In this document: positions 8,536 through 17,288 of the stretch, one piece after another
Layout of the letters: each line of letters starts with the position of its first letter
How positions within the stretch are numbered: position 1 is the first letter of the stretch
Assembly: GCA_902463235.1 (NCBI GenBank)
Contig: CABQER010000001.1
Coordinates: forward strand, 122,161 to 186,160
DNA from: an uncultured Faecalibacterium sp.
GTDB lineage: Bacteria > Bacillota > Clostridia > Oscillospirales > Ruminococcaceae
Length of the DNA stretch: 64,000 nucleotides
Direction: 5' to 3'
Notes under the pieces: generated by a model
The model's input: only the letters and a program-made list of their open reading frames with translations
The model's database searches: none
Told to the model about the DNA's origin: nothing
Program-made: the position numbers and the translations under genes

Positions 8536-9455
8536 TCCTCGTCCTCCTCGGCAAAGTCGGCCAGATCGTCCCGCTGCGGCGGGCGCTCCAGAGAGATGCG
8601 CCCCCACTTGCAGGCGCGGAACTCGTCCACCAGCATGATGGCGCAGCGCTCAGTGTTCACCTCGCCGCCGCGCACCAGCAGGCCGCGCTTGCGGCCGATG
8701 GCTTCCAGCAGTTCATAGGGCGGCAGTGCCAGCGTTTCGGCATCCAGCTTGTAGCGCTGTGCCACAAGGTCGGGATAGTTGCGGCGCACCTCGTCCAGCA
8801 GGTTCACGGCCAGCTCTTCCACATCCAGAATATCGTCCTTGATGGAGCCGATAAAGGCCAGATTGGAGGCAATGGTCTTGGAATCGAACTTTTTCCACAG
8901 CACGCCGGGCATATCCAGCAGGTCGAATTTTTCGGTGCTGACCCACTGCTTGCCCTTGGTCACGCCGGGGCGGTCTGCCGCCTTGGCACGGGCAGAGCCT
9001 GCAAAGGTGTTGATAAAGGTGGATTTGCCCACATTGGGGATGCCGCACAGCATTACCTGCGTTTTGGCACCGCCCATGCCGCGGTTCTGGCGGCGCTCCA
9101 GCAGACCGGAAAGCTCCCTTTCAATGGCCACCTTCACGGCGTTTGCGCCGCCCTTCTGCTTGGCGCTGATGGCCACGCAGCCCGCATCTGCGGCGTGGAA
9201 GTAGCGGATCCACTCCTCGGTCACAGCCGGGTCGGCAAGGTCGGCCTTGTTCAGCGCATAGAGCTTGGGCTTGCGGTCGGTAATGCGCTCGATCTCCGGG
9301 TTCAGGCTGGAAAGCGGGATGCGTGCGTCCAGCAGCACAAGGCTGGCATCAACATGCTGGATCTCCTGCTCCATCATGCGCAAGGTCTTGGTCATGTGGC
9401 CCGGGAACCACTGAATATTGTACTGGTTTGCAAACCGGGTATCCATTTCGTTCAT
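8532..9455 (-). CDS. rbgA: Ribosome biogenesis GTPase RbgA (YlqF)
   Basis: RbgA is a circularly permuted GTPase needed for a late step of 50S subunit assembly. In 307 residues the G-motifs occur in permuted order: the G4 element NKADL near residue 75, then G1 GIPNVGKST, then G3 DMPG. The N-terminal WFPGHMTK is also family-typical. The ATG at 9455 overlaps the lepB stop (ATGA), which favours it over a longer frame. Neighbours lepB and rnhB match the usual Firmicutes order. Confidence 0.96.
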   Translation of the reverse strand: MNEMDTRFANQYNIQWFPGHMTKTLRMMEQEIQHVDASLVLLDARIPLSSLNPEIERITDRKPKLYALNKADLADPAVTEEWIRYFHAADAGCVAISAKQKGGANAVKVAIERELSGLLERRQNRGMGGAKTQVMLCGIPNVGKSTFINTFAGSARAKAADRPGVTKGKQWVSTEKFDLLDMPGVLWKKFDSKTIASNLAFIGSIKDDILDVEELAVNLLDEVRRNYPDLVAQRYKLDAETLALPPYELLEAIGRKRGLLVRGGEVNTERCAIMLVDEFRACKWGRISLERPPQRDDLADFAEEDEE

Positions 9456-10003
9456 TTTACCACCCCAAAATCTGTAAAGGGCATAAAGCACAGCAGCACC
9501 TTGCCCAGAATATCACGCTCGTCAATGCAGCCGACATAGGAGGAGCGGCTGTCCAGCGATTCGTTGCGGTTGTCCCCCATCACAAACAGAGTGCCCTCAG
9601 GCACCGTGAACGGAAACTGCACATCGTAGCCCAAGTAAGTGGGGGCTGCAATGTAGTCCTCCTGCAAAAGCTCGCCGTTCACCGTGACCGTACCGGCATC
9701 GTAATCAATGCTGATGGTGTCGCCGCCCTTGGCAATGATCCGCTTGACCAGCGGTTTACCGTAGACGGTGTAGCTATCCACAATGACCACATCGCCCCGC
9801 TGGGGGGTGTAGCCTGCCGCCCAGACGATGAGCTTATCGCCGTGGGTCAGGGTAGGCACCATAGAGCGCCCATCCACCTGAATGATACGGAAGAAAAACG
9901 AAAAGATCAGTACCAGCACCAGCGCTGCGGAGATGAGCGCTTCGTACCATTCCAATATGCCCTGCCCGCGCACAGCGGGGGCAGACTGCTGCTGTTTTTC
10001 CAT
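9452..10003 (-). CDS. lepB: Type I signal peptidase
   Basis: A 183-residue membrane-bound signal peptidase of Gram-positive type that cleaves Sec signal peptides. A single N-terminal transmembrane helix (ALISAALVLVLIFSFFF) is followed by the catalytic serine in DGRSMVPTL and the lysine in LVKRIIAKGGD, then the GDNRNESLDSR box. It is the first gene after rplS, with the rplS terminator between, and overlaps rbgA by 4 nt. Confidence 0.96.
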   Translation of the reverse strand: MEKQQQSAPAVRGQGILEWYEALISAALVLVLIFSFFFRIIQVDGRSMVPTLTHGDKLIVWAAGYTPQRGDVVIVDSYTVYGKPLVKRIIAKGGDTISIDYDAGTVTVNGELLQEDYIAAPTYLGYDVQFPFTVPEGTLFVMGDNRNESLDSRSSYVGCIDERDILGKVLLCFMPFTDFGVVK

Positions 10004-10048
10004 AGCTTAGCCACCAGCCTTTCCTGATTTTATGCACACCCGGGCTTT

Positions 10049-10080
10049 GAAAAAGAAAAAAGGGACAACAAGTTGTCCCT
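10049..10080 (-). terminator. Terminator after rplS
   Basis: AGGGACAACA (10061-10070) and its complement (10071-10080) form a 10-bp hairpin that on the minus strand runs into TTTTTCTTTT. It lies between rplS and lepB and may allow partial read-through into the lepB operon. Confidence 0.75.
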
Positions 10081-10107
10081 TTTCTCCCGGTTTCAAATCG
10101 GGGATGA

Positions 10108-10449
10108 TCAAATATCGCTCTTGACCTTGGCAGCCTTGCCCGTACGGCCACGCAGATAGAACAGCTTTGCGCGGCGGACCTTGCCCTTGCGGACAACAGT
10201 GACCTTCTCAACGAAGGGGCTGTTGACGGGGAAGACACGCTCGATGCCGACACCGTAAGCCACGCGGCGAACGGTGAAGGTCTCTGCAACGCCGCCGTGC
10301 TTCTTAGCGATGACAGTGCCCTCGAAGGCCTGAATGCGCTCACGGTCGCCGTCCTTGATACGAACATCAACGCGGACGGTATCGCCAACGTTGAACTGAG
10401 GCTTTTCAGCCTTGATGCTGCCTTCAGAAATAATCTTCAGTGCGTCCAT
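10108..10449 (-). CDS. rplS: 50S ribosomal protein L19
   Basis: L19 sits at the 30S-50S interface. The 113-residue sequence is full-length, with FNVGDTVRVDVRIKDGDRERIQ, FEGTVIA and the C-terminal KVRRAKLFYLRGRTGKAAK. The start at 10449 has GGAGG 8 nt upstream. A good promoter and a structured leader of about 110 nt precede it, and a terminator follows. trmD and rimM, its usual upstream neighbours, are absent here. Confidence 0.98.
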   Translation of the reverse strand: MDALKIISEGSIKAEKPQFNVGDTVRVDVRIKDGDRERIQAFEGTVIAKKHGGVAETFTVRRVAYGVGIERVFPVNSPFVEKVTVVRKGKVRRAKLFYLRGRTGKAAKVKSDI

Positions 10450-10560
10450 TTTTGAATCCTCCATTTGTTTTTAGACGTTCATGCACGGCATAGCCGTCAG
10501 AGGACCGCCCGTTTAATGATAAATACTTGTCATTAACCCCGCTGTGGTCTCAGCGGACAC
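10450..10560 (-). promoter_or_regulatory. Structured 5' leader of rplS (possible L19 leader)
   Basis: The untranslated leader holds a CCGCTG/CAGCGG hairpin and a TTAATGACA/TATCATTAA-type hairpin before the ribosome site. Firmicutes rplS genes often carry an autoregulatory L19 leader; the position and length agree, but I cannot confirm the consensus by eye. Confidence 0.4.
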
Positions 10561-10572
10561 TAACGCCCTAAT

Positions 10573-10601
10573 AGGATAGCACAAAACCGGCTTGAATGCA
10601 A
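10573..10601 (-). promoter_or_regulatory. Promoter of rplS
   Basis: TTGCAT (10596-10601), a 17-nt spacer and TATCCT (10573-10578) on the minus strand, about 125 nt upstream of the rplS ATG. Confidence 0.6.
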
Positions 10602-10666
10602 GCAATTTGGCGAAAAATCTTGCAAAAATTTTCTGTTTTGCCCGGTAGACGGACTTTTGCGCAGCT

Positions 10667-11311
10667 TCAGGCAAACAGCTGACGGTCTGCCGTTAAAAAC
10701 TTGGTGCGCAGAATGTTGGCACTTGCGGCGGGCAGGCCGAACTTTTCTTCCAGAAAGCTGGTGAGCAGCGAGGGGTTCAGGTTCAGCTCCTGCGCAGCGG
10801 GCAGGCACAGCTCCAGCTGCACGGTGTTCCCTGCTGCCGTATAACTCAGCTGCGGGATATGCTCTTTGAGGTCTACGATCTTTTTGCCGCGCTTGCTGTG
10901 CTTTTCCACAGGGGCTGTCTCCAGCGCGTTATACTGCTCCAGCACCGCAGCGGCAGCCGTCGGGTAGCTGATGCGGTAGCAGGCAAAGGCAATGCTGTCC
11001 GCCTTCATCTCCACCGGAGCCACCCGGGTAACGCGGATACCGGCGGGCATAATGGCGTTGAGGGCGGTCTGCCACTGGGCAAAATCCGGGGCTTCGGCCT
11101 CAGTCTTGACGTCCACGCACTCGCACTCGCTCTCCTGCCCCAGCGAGAGCGGGCAGGCAAAGGTCATGTAGATATGGGGGTTGAAGCCCAGCGTATGCCA
11201 CACCGGCAGGCCGCTGCGCTTGAGCACCCGCTGCATCACCCGCTGCAGGTCCAGCAGGGAGATATAGGAGGCTTCATTTTTCTTTTCAAACGAGATTCTG
11301 ACTGTAATCAA
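10667..11311 (-). CDS. DUF2344 / TIGR03936 radical-SAM-linked protein
   Basis: A 214-residue protein of the family usually found beside, or fused to, the C-terminus of TIGR03960 B12-binding radical SAM proteins. The start VRISFEKKNEASYISLLDL and LGFNPHIYMTFACPLSLG segments are characteristic. It overlaps the radical SAM gene by 26 nt, so the two are co-translated. The function is unknown; partnership with the radical SAM enzyme in modification of an RNA or ribosomal component is only a guess. Confidence 0.85.
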   Translation of the reverse strand: MITVRISFEKKNEASYISLLDLQRVMQRVLKRSGLPVWHTLGFNPHIYMTFACPLSLGQESECECVDVKTEAEAPDFAQWQTALNAIMPAGIRVTRVAPVEMKADSIAFACYRISYPTAAAAVLEQYNALETAPVEKHSKRGKKIVDLKEHIPQLSYTAAGNTVQLELCLPAAQELNLNPSLLTSFLEEKFGLPAASANILRTKFLTADRQLFA

Positions 11312-13145
11312 AGCAGGGACCTCCTAACAGATGGTTGGCACCGCAGGCATTGCAGGCACGGTTGCAGGGCGGGGTGGTCTGGGCGGCCAGAGCCTTGTTG
11401 TACTCCCGCACCAGATACTCGTGGGTGATGCCGTAGTCCATGTGGGACCACGGGGTCACCTCGTCCAGCGCGATGGGGCGCTGGCAGTAGAAGGCGGGGT
11501 CGATGCCCAGGTCTGCAAAGGTCTGCATCCATGTATCATACTTGAAGCACTCTTCCCAGCCGTCGAAGTAGCAGCCGCGCTTATATGCCTCCACGATGAC
11601 CGGGGCAAGGCGGCGGTCGCCCTTGGCGAACACACCCTCAAGGAAGCTGGTGGTGCTGTCGTGGTAGTTCACCTTGATCTTGCGGCTGTGCACGCTTTCC
11701 AGCAGGTGCTTCTGCTTGGCCTGCAGGGTCTCGGCGGTATCCATGGGCACGAACTGGAAGGGGGTGTGGGGCTTGGGCACAAAGCAAGCACAGCTGATCG
11801 TCACCTGCACGCCGCGTCCCTTGGCGTGGTTCGTATTCTTGTAGTAGAGGTCTACCACCTTCTGGGCGGTCTCGGCAATGCCCTCGATATCCTCCATGGT
11901 CTCGGTGGGCAGACCCATCATGAAGTAGAGCTTGACCGAGGTGTAGCCTGCGTTGAAGGCGATGGTGCAGGTCTTTTCGATCTCGTCCCAGGTGACGTTT
12001 TTGTTGATAACGTTGCGCAGGCGCTGGGTACCGGCTTCGGCGGCAAAGGTCAGGCCGCTCTTGCGCACCTTAGTGGTTTTTTCAATGAGGCTCTGGGAGA
12101 AGTTGTCTACGCGCAGGGAGGGCAGCGACAGGCTGACGTGCTCCTTGGGTGCCCACTCGTTCAGGTCGTCCAGCAGCTCTTCCAGCTGACCGTGGTCGGA
12201 GGTGGAAAGGCTGGAAAGGCTCAGCTCCTCGTAGCCGGTGTTGGCGCATAGATCCTGTGCCGCCTTGTTCAGCAAACTGGCATCGCGCTGGCGCATGGGG
12301 CGGTACAAAAAGCCCGCCTGACAGAACCGGCAGCCGCGCACACAGCCGCGCAGCACCTCGATGCTGGCGCGGTCCTGAATGGCACCTACCATGGGCACCA
12401 CAAAGTTGGTGGGTGGAGCAAACTGGTTCAGATCCTTGATGATGGCCTTGGTGATGCGCGCCGGAATGCCCGGCTCGTTGGGGGTGATGGCCTTTACTCT
12501 GCCATCCTCGTGGTAGGTGACATCGTAGAAAGCCGGGATGTACACGCCCGGGATCTTGGCAATGTTGAGCAGCAGCTGCTTTTTGGAGATGCCCTCTTTT
12601 TTGGCCTTTTCGATCTCGGCGCAGATGGCGGGCAGCTGGTTTTCGCCCTCGCCCAGCTGGATGACGTCAAAGAAATCCGCAATGGGCTCGGCATTGCAGG
12701 CGCAGGGGCCGCCCGCAACGATCAGCGGCCAGCGGTCATCACGGTCTTTGGAATAGAACGGGATGCCCGCCAAGTCCAGCATGGCAAGGATATTGGTATA
12801 GGAAAGCTCGTACTGCAGGGTAAAGCCCACAGCATCAAAGGCCGTGAGGGGATCTTTGCTTTCCATGGTGTACAGCGGCAGCTGCAGGCGCTCCATCTCT
12901 GCCTTCATATCCAGCCAAGGCATAAAGGCGCGCTCGCACCACCAGTTCTCGTGGCTGTTGAGCAGCTCGTACAGGATCTTTTCGCCCAGAAAGGACATTC
13001 CCACCTCGTAGGTATCCGGGAAGCAGAAGGCAAAGCGCACATCCACCTTGTCCTTTTCTTTATAGATACTGCCGGGCTCTCCGCCAGTATAGCGGCCGGG
13101 CTTCTGCACCCGTCCCAGCGCTTCTTTCAGTTTGGGATCAAACAT
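11286..13145 (-). CDS. B12-binding-domain radical SAM protein (TIGR03960)
   Basis: A 619-residue radical SAM enzyme. The N-terminal half resembles a cobalamin-binding fold; the radical SAM cluster motif is RGCVRGCRFC (CxxxCxxC) near residue 255, followed by FCQAGFLYRPMR. The ATG at 13145 is chosen because GGAGG lies 5 nt upstream, while the ATG four codons earlier has none. In other Firmicutes this gene lies near rng, rplU and rpmA; here it is beside rplS. The substrate is unknown. Confidence 0.9.
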   Translation of the reverse strand: MFDPKLKEALGRVQKPGRYTGGEPGSIYKEKDKVDVRFAFCFPDTYEVGMSFLGEKILYELLNSHENWWCERAFMPWLDMKAEMERLQLPLYTMESKDPLTAFDAVGFTLQYELSYTNILAMLDLAGIPFYSKDRDDRWPLIVAGGPCACNAEPIADFFDVIQLGEGENQLPAICAEIEKAKKEGISKKQLLLNIAKIPGVYIPAFYDVTYHEDGRVKAITPNEPGIPARITKAIIKDLNQFAPPTNFVVPMVGAIQDRASIEVLRGCVRGCRFCQAGFLYRPMRQRDASLLNKAAQDLCANTGYEELSLSSLSTSDHGQLEELLDDLNEWAPKEHVSLSLPSLRVDNFSQSLIEKTTKVRKSGLTFAAEAGTQRLRNVINKNVTWDEIEKTCTIAFNAGYTSVKLYFMMGLPTETMEDIEGIAETAQKVVDLYYKNTNHAKGRGVQVTISCACFVPKPHTPFQFVPMDTAETLQAKQKHLLESVHSRKIKVNYHDSTTSFLEGVFAKGDRRLAPVIVEAYKRGCYFDGWEECFKYDTWMQTFADLGIDPAFYCQRPIALDEVTPWSHMDYGITHEYLVREYNKALAAQTTPPCNRACNACGANHLLGGPCFDYSQNLV

Positions 13146-13182
13146 CGGGTCCTCCATAAACAATCCGTTTTTTGCGTTCTTT

Positions 13183-13692
13183 TTATTTTACCCCAAATGT
13201 GCCGGTTTTGCAATCGTTTCCGGCGGTTTGTGCATACTTTCCGTGTTTTTGCTGCCACAGCGCACCTGCACACGCCGCCATCTGTGCACCATCCAGCGGC
13301 GGGATTGGCAAAAGGTTGAACAGCCCCGTCAACAGATTCGCCGCCCAGAACGCGCTGCCGCGGATGGTGGCAGCTTGCGCAAGACGCAGCGCCCACACCC
13401 CGGCAAGGGCAAAATTGACCACAGGCCCGGCGGCAGTCAGCACGAGGCGCTGGCGCGGGGACAGCCTCTCCCCTACCGTGCGCATACAAAAGCCAGTCAT
13501 GGTCACCTCGATGACCGGCAGACGCCTTTGCTGGATGCAGTAAACGAGAATGTGCCCCAGCTCGTGCAAAACAGCCGCCAGCAGCCCCAGCCGCAGAAAG
13601 CCGCTGGCATCAAAGTAGAGCAGCAGGTACACCACGCCGCACAGCAGCACCGGATCCCGGAATACAAGCTTCCCTGCCCGCACCCGGCTCAT
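13183..13692 (-). CDS. Site-2 protease-like M50 family membrane protein
   Basis: A 169-residue integral membrane protein with the M50 zinc motif HELGH (residues 43-47) in a hydrophobic segment and the second motif LLPIPPLDGAQ near residue 134, which supplies the third zinc ligand. It is shorter than RseP-type proteases and lacks a PDZ domain, resembling SpoIVFB-like proteins. The ATG overlaps the stop of the M23 gene (ATGA), so the two are translationally coupled, as with spoIVFA/spoIVFB in Bacillus. Confidence 0.85.
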   Translation of the reverse strand: MSRVRAGKLVFRDPVLLCGVVYLLLYFDASGFLRLGLLAAVLHELGHILVYCIQQRRLPVIEVTMTGFCMRTVGERLSPRQRLVLTAAGPVVNFALAGVWALRLAQAATIRGSAFWAANLLTGLFNLLPIPPLDGAQMAACAGALWQQKHGKYAQTAGNDCKTGTFGVK

Positions 13693-14219
13693 GGGGCATT
13701 CTCCAGCAGGGCGGCGGGGTCGCAGGCAGTGCCCTGCTGCCACAGTTCCAGATGCAAGTGCGCACCGGTGGCGCGGCCTGTCTGCCCTACCGTACCCAGC
13801 GTCTGCCCGGTCTGTACTACCTCTCCCGGGCGGACGTAGATGTATTGCAGGTGCGCATAGCGGGTCTCGCAGCCGTCCGGGTGCAGGATGCGCAGATGGT
13901 TGCCGTAGCTTGGGCTGTATGCCGCTGCGGTCACTACCCCGCCCTGTACTGCCCGCACCGCTGTACCCGCCGCGCAGGCAAGGTCGAGCCCCTGATGAAA
14001 CGCAGCTTTGCCGGTAAAAGGGTCGACCCGCTTGCCATAGACATCTGAGATGCGCCACGCCGTGGTATCCAACGGAAAGCAGTATTTTTTCGTGTTCCGC
14101 GCGGCCTGTACCGGCAAAGCCGCCAGCAGGCAGAGTGCCAGCCCTGCCAGCACAAGTGCCATGATGCCCCACCGCCGTCTGCGTAGTTTTGCTGCCTGTC
14201 CGCTCCGTTTTGCCCGCAT
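13689..14219 (-). CDS. Secreted/membrane-anchored M23 (LytM-type) peptidase, SpoIVFA/SpoIIQ-like
   Basis: A 176-residue protein with an N-terminal transmembrane or signal segment (IMALVLAGLALCLLAALPVQA) and an M23 domain. The zinc ligands are seen in FHQGLDLA and the HLHLE box near the C-terminus. The start at 14219 follows a GGAGG about 8 nt upstream. Coupling with an M50 protease recalls the SpoIVFA-SpoIVFB pair of sporulating relatives, though no sporulation genes are seen here. It may act as regulator or peptidoglycan hydrolase. Confidence 0.85.
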   Translation of the reverse strand: MRAKRSGQAAKLRRRRWGIMALVLAGLALCLLAALPVQAARNTKKYCFPLDTTAWRISDVYGKRVDPFTGKAAFHQGLDLACAAGTAVRAVQGGVVTAAAYSPSYGNHLRILHPDGCETRYAHLQYIYVRPGEVVQTGQTLGTVGQTGRATGAHLHLELWQQGTACDPAALLENAP

Positions 14220-14343
14220 ACACTGCCCTCCTATCCCGAAAAGTGTATGCACAAGCGGTGGGCAGCAGAACCCGTCCACCGTTCAGATGAGCCGCGATAA
14301 AAGCATTCTCGCAAGAGGGGTCACAGAGGAAAGCTTCATCCAT

Positions 14344-14384
14344 AAAAAACAGAGCCGCCTCACAAATTTCTGTGCAGCGGCTCT
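14344..14384 (-). terminator. Terminator after ppk
   Basis: AGAGCCGC (14351-14358) pairs with GCGGCTCT (14377-14384), with additional pairing in the loop, and the minus-strand transcript continues into GTTTTTT. Confidence 0.8.
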
Positions 14385-14410
14385 GGCTTTGGTTTACATG
14401 ATTTTACCGA

Positions 14411-16804
14411 TCAGCGCCGGAAAAAGCTTCCAATGCGTTCCAACAGGCTCTTTTTCTTGGGTGCGGTGACAGCAGGCTTTGCAGCCGGGCGGGGTGCAGC
14501 GGGCGTTTTAGGGGCAGGCTGCGCAGCGCGGGGCTTATTGTTCAGCATCTGCTCCAGTGCCTCGTAGTGGTCGGGCTGCTGTGCCGCCGGGGCGGCCTTC
14601 TCAGCCTTTTCCGGTGCAGGCTGGAACACATGGGGCAGCTCCTGTTTGAGCTGTTCCACGGTAACTTCCTGACAGACTGCCGCCGATTTTTCCGTTTCCG
14701 GGGCGGCGGTGGTGCACTTCCACGGCTCGGGGCGCTGCCAATCGTTGCGCAGCAGCTCGTACATGCCCATCTGGCTGTTGACCAGCGGCTCGCCCTCGGC
14801 GGGCTTCACCTTCTGGTAGCTGCCGTTGGCATCCATGACCCGGGCGTTGACGTTATCCCGCAGCTGCAGCTGAAGGATATCGGTGAGCTTTTGCACCAGA
14901 ACGGGATCCTCCACCCGCACGCCCACCTCCACGCGGCACTCGGTATTGCGGGTGAGGAAGTCACCGGAGGCAATATAAATGCGAGTGTGGGTGCCATCGA
15001 AGAAGCTATAAATGCGGCCATGCTCCAGATACCGTCCCACCAGACTGCGGATGTGCAGGTTCTCGGTCTTGCCGGGCACCTCTGCGCGCACGCAGCAGAT
15101 GCCGCGCACGATCATATCAATGCGCACCCCGGCACAGCTGGCTTCCTGCAATTTCAGGATGATATCCCGGTCGCTGATGGAGTTGTTTTTCAGGATCATG
15201 GAAGCCGGGCGACCCATGCGGGCGGCAGCGATGACGTGATCCATCTCGTCCAGCAGCACGCTTTTGAAGCGCAGCGGGGCCACCAGCATCTTGTCGCTTT
15301 CCTCGGTAAGCTGCTGCACGGCCAGATTGCGGAACACCTTGGAGGCTTCCTCGCCGATGCGCTCGTCTGCGGTGATAAAGGAATAATCCGTATACAGCTC
15401 GCTGGTTTTTTCGTTGTAGTTGCCGGTGCCGATCTGGGTGATGTAGGAGTAGCCCTCTGCGCCCTTGCGGGTGATGAGGGTCAGCTTGGAGTGCACCTTA
15501 TAGTCCTCAAAGCCGTAGATGACGGTGCAGCCGGCGCCTTCCAGCTGCTTGGACCAGTCGATGTTGTTCTGCTCGTCAAAGCGGGCGCGCAATTCCACCA
15601 GCGCCACCACTTCCTTGCCGTTTTCGGCTGCCTCCATCAATGCCTGCACGATCTGAGACTCCCGCGCCATGCGGTAGAGGGTCATCTTGATGGAGATGAC
15701 GTCCGGGTCCTGTGCGGCCTTTTTGAGCATGGTGATAAAGGGACGGATGGACTGGTACGGGTAGCTGAGCAGCACATCATGCTTCTGTACCTCGGTGGCC
15801 AGATCATAATCCGGCGGCGGCAGCATGGGGCGTGCGGGGGTGTAGAACAGCGCTGGGTGACCCTCGGCCTCCATGCGGCCGGAAAGCTTGAAGAAGAAGC
15901 TCAGGTCCAGCGGGCTCTTTTGCAGAAACACCCGCTTGCGGGTCAGCTCCAGACGGCTACACAGCAGCCGCTCCACCTCCGGTGCCGGGGCGGGGGTGAT
16001 CTGCAGACGGACAGCCGCCAGCTTGCGGCGGCGCCGGAGCAGCTCGGTCATGATCTCACGATAGTCGATATCGTGATCCATCATGCCCTCTTTTACGTCG
16101 ATATCCGCGTTGCGGGTGACCCGGAACAGGCATTTTTCCTGTATGGAATCCTTGCCGAAGATGCTGGACGCATAGTGCAACACCAATTCCTCGGTGAGGG
16201 CAAACTGCACAGCGCCGTCCTTTTTGATGAAATGCATCCGCTCCATCTGGCTGGAGATGGGCACGATGCCAAGGCTCTGCTCCTGCGTGTGCTTTTCCTT
16301 GAGCAGCACGCCAAGGTAGATCTCTTTGTTGCGCAAAAACGGGAACGGGTGGCGGTTATCCACGATCTGCGGGCTGAGGATGGGGAACAGCTCGGACTGG
16401 AAGTATTTTTTCCAGAGATGCTCCTCCTCCTTGGTCAGGTGGTCGAAATCCACCTTATGGTAGCCGTTCTCTGCCAAATTTTCCAGCGCTTTTGCGTAGA
16501 ATTTATCGCACTCCTCTTGCAGCTGCGCCGTTTTGGGCATAATGGCGGCCAGCTGCTCGGCGGCAGTCATGTTGGTCTTGTTTTCCCGCTTTTCCTTTTT
16601 GGTCTTGCTCTGCTCAAGGTTTGCGCGCTCCTGCAAGGAGCCCACGCGCACCATGAAAAACTCGTCCAGATTGGAGCCGTAAATTGCCAGAAACTTGATC
16701 CGCTCGCCCAGCGGGACGTTCTTGTCCTTGCCCAGTGCCAGAACGCGGCGGTTGAAATCCAGCCAGCTCAGTTCGCGGTTGATAAAGATCGATTCGTCAC
16801 TCAT
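14411..16804 (-). CDS. ppk1: Polyphosphate kinase 1 with C-terminal extension
   Basis: PPK1 reversibly polymerises the gamma-phosphate of ATP into polyphosphate through a phosphohistidine. The 797-residue protein has the N-domain ELSWLDFNRRVL and the catalytic-histidine segment DYKVHSKLTLI. The standard core ends around residue 690. About 110 further residues are low-complexity, rich in Ala, Pro and Lys, ending in a basic amphipathic KKKSLLERIGSFFRR. This tail is unusual and may bind membrane or polyphosphate. The ATG at 16804 has GGAG 10 nt upstream. Confidence 0.96.
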   Translation of the reverse strand: MSDESIFINRELSWLDFNRRVLALGKDKNVPLGERIKFLAIYGSNLDEFFMVRVGSLQERANLEQSKTKKEKRENKTNMTAAEQLAAIMPKTAQLQEECDKFYAKALENLAENGYHKVDFDHLTKEEEHLWKKYFQSELFPILSPQIVDNRHPFPFLRNKEIYLGVLLKEKHTQEQSLGIVPISSQMERMHFIKKDGAVQFALTEELVLHYASSIFGKDSIQEKCLFRVTRNADIDVKEGMMDHDIDYREIMTELLRRRRKLAAVRLQITPAPAPEVERLLCSRLELTRKRVFLQKSPLDLSFFFKLSGRMEAEGHPALFYTPARPMLPPPDYDLATEVQKHDVLLSYPYQSIRPFITMLKKAAQDPDVISIKMTLYRMARESQIVQALMEAAENGKEVVALVELRARFDEQNNIDWSKQLEGAGCTVIYGFEDYKVHSKLTLITRKGAEGYSYITQIGTGNYNEKTSELYTDYSFITADERIGEEASKVFRNLAVQQLTEESDKMLVAPLRFKSVLLDEMDHVIAAARMGRPASMILKNNSISDRDIILKLQEASCAGVRIDMIVRGICCVRAEVPGKTENLHIRSLVGRYLEHGRIYSFFDGTHTRIYIASGDFLTRNTECRVEVGVRVEDPVLVQKLTDILQLQLRDNVNARVMDANGSYQKVKPAEGEPLVNSQMGMYELLRNDWQRPEPWKCTTAAPETEKSAAVCQEVTVEQLKQELPHVFQPAPEKAEKAAPAAQQPDHYEALEQMLNNKPRAAQPAPKTPAAPRPAAKPAVTAPKKKSLLERIGSFFRR

Positions 16805-16861
16805 AACAATAAATCTCCATATTTCCTCTTTGACCAAGGCAGAAAGCGGGCTTCCCTCTTT

Positions 16862-17206
16862 TCAGCGGACATACGCCTGCCCTGCCCATGAATCCACCAT
16901 TGCCTGGGTAATGCCCGGCACCTGCGCGGCATCCTCCACCTGTGCAAACGGGCCGTGCTGCGCCCGGTAGTCCAGTATAGCCTGAGCATTGCGTGGGCCG
17001 ACACCGGGCAGGGTGCACAAAGCATCCGCATCGGCTGTGTTCAGCTCCACCTGTGTGTACGCTGCCAGTTCCTTTGTGTCCGGCAACGTCTGCGGCTTTT
17101 GTGACCGCAACGGCACTGCGAAGCGAAACGCCAGCCCTGCGCAGACCCCTGCGGCGGCAAGGCACAGCAGCAGAAACAGCCCTTCGCGGCGCTTTTTGTT
17201 TTGCAT
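16862..17206 (-). CDS. comEA: ComEA-like helix-hairpin-helix DNA-binding protein
   Basis: A 114-residue protein with a basic N-terminus, one transmembrane helix (LFLLLCLAAAGVCAGLAF) and a C-terminal helix-hairpin-helix pair: VELNTADADALCTLPGVG, then FAQVEDAAQVPGI. This is the ComEA pattern for binding incoming DNA at the cell surface. It lacks the SLBB domain of Bacillus ComEA. No other competence genes are nearby, so a role in uptake is inferred from the family. Confidence 0.85.
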   Translation of the reverse strand: MQNKKRREGLFLLLCLAAAGVCAGLAFRFAVPLRSQKPQTLPDTKELAAYTQVELNTADADALCTLPGVGPRNAQAILDYRAQHGPFAQVEDAAQVPGITQAMVDSWAGQAYVR

Positions 17207-17240
17207 AGGCTTCTTCTCCCATTCTACCTGATTCCTTGTT

Positions 17241-17276
17241 AAAAAGAAAGCCCTCTGCGGGAAAATTGCAGAGGGC
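17241..17276 (-). terminator. Terminator after the HAD-like gene
   Basis: GCCCTCTGC (17250-17258) pairs with GCAGAGGGC (17268-17276); the minus-strand RNA ends in TTTCTTTTT. Confidence 0.85.
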
Positions 17277-17288
17277 TTTGCACAAATT

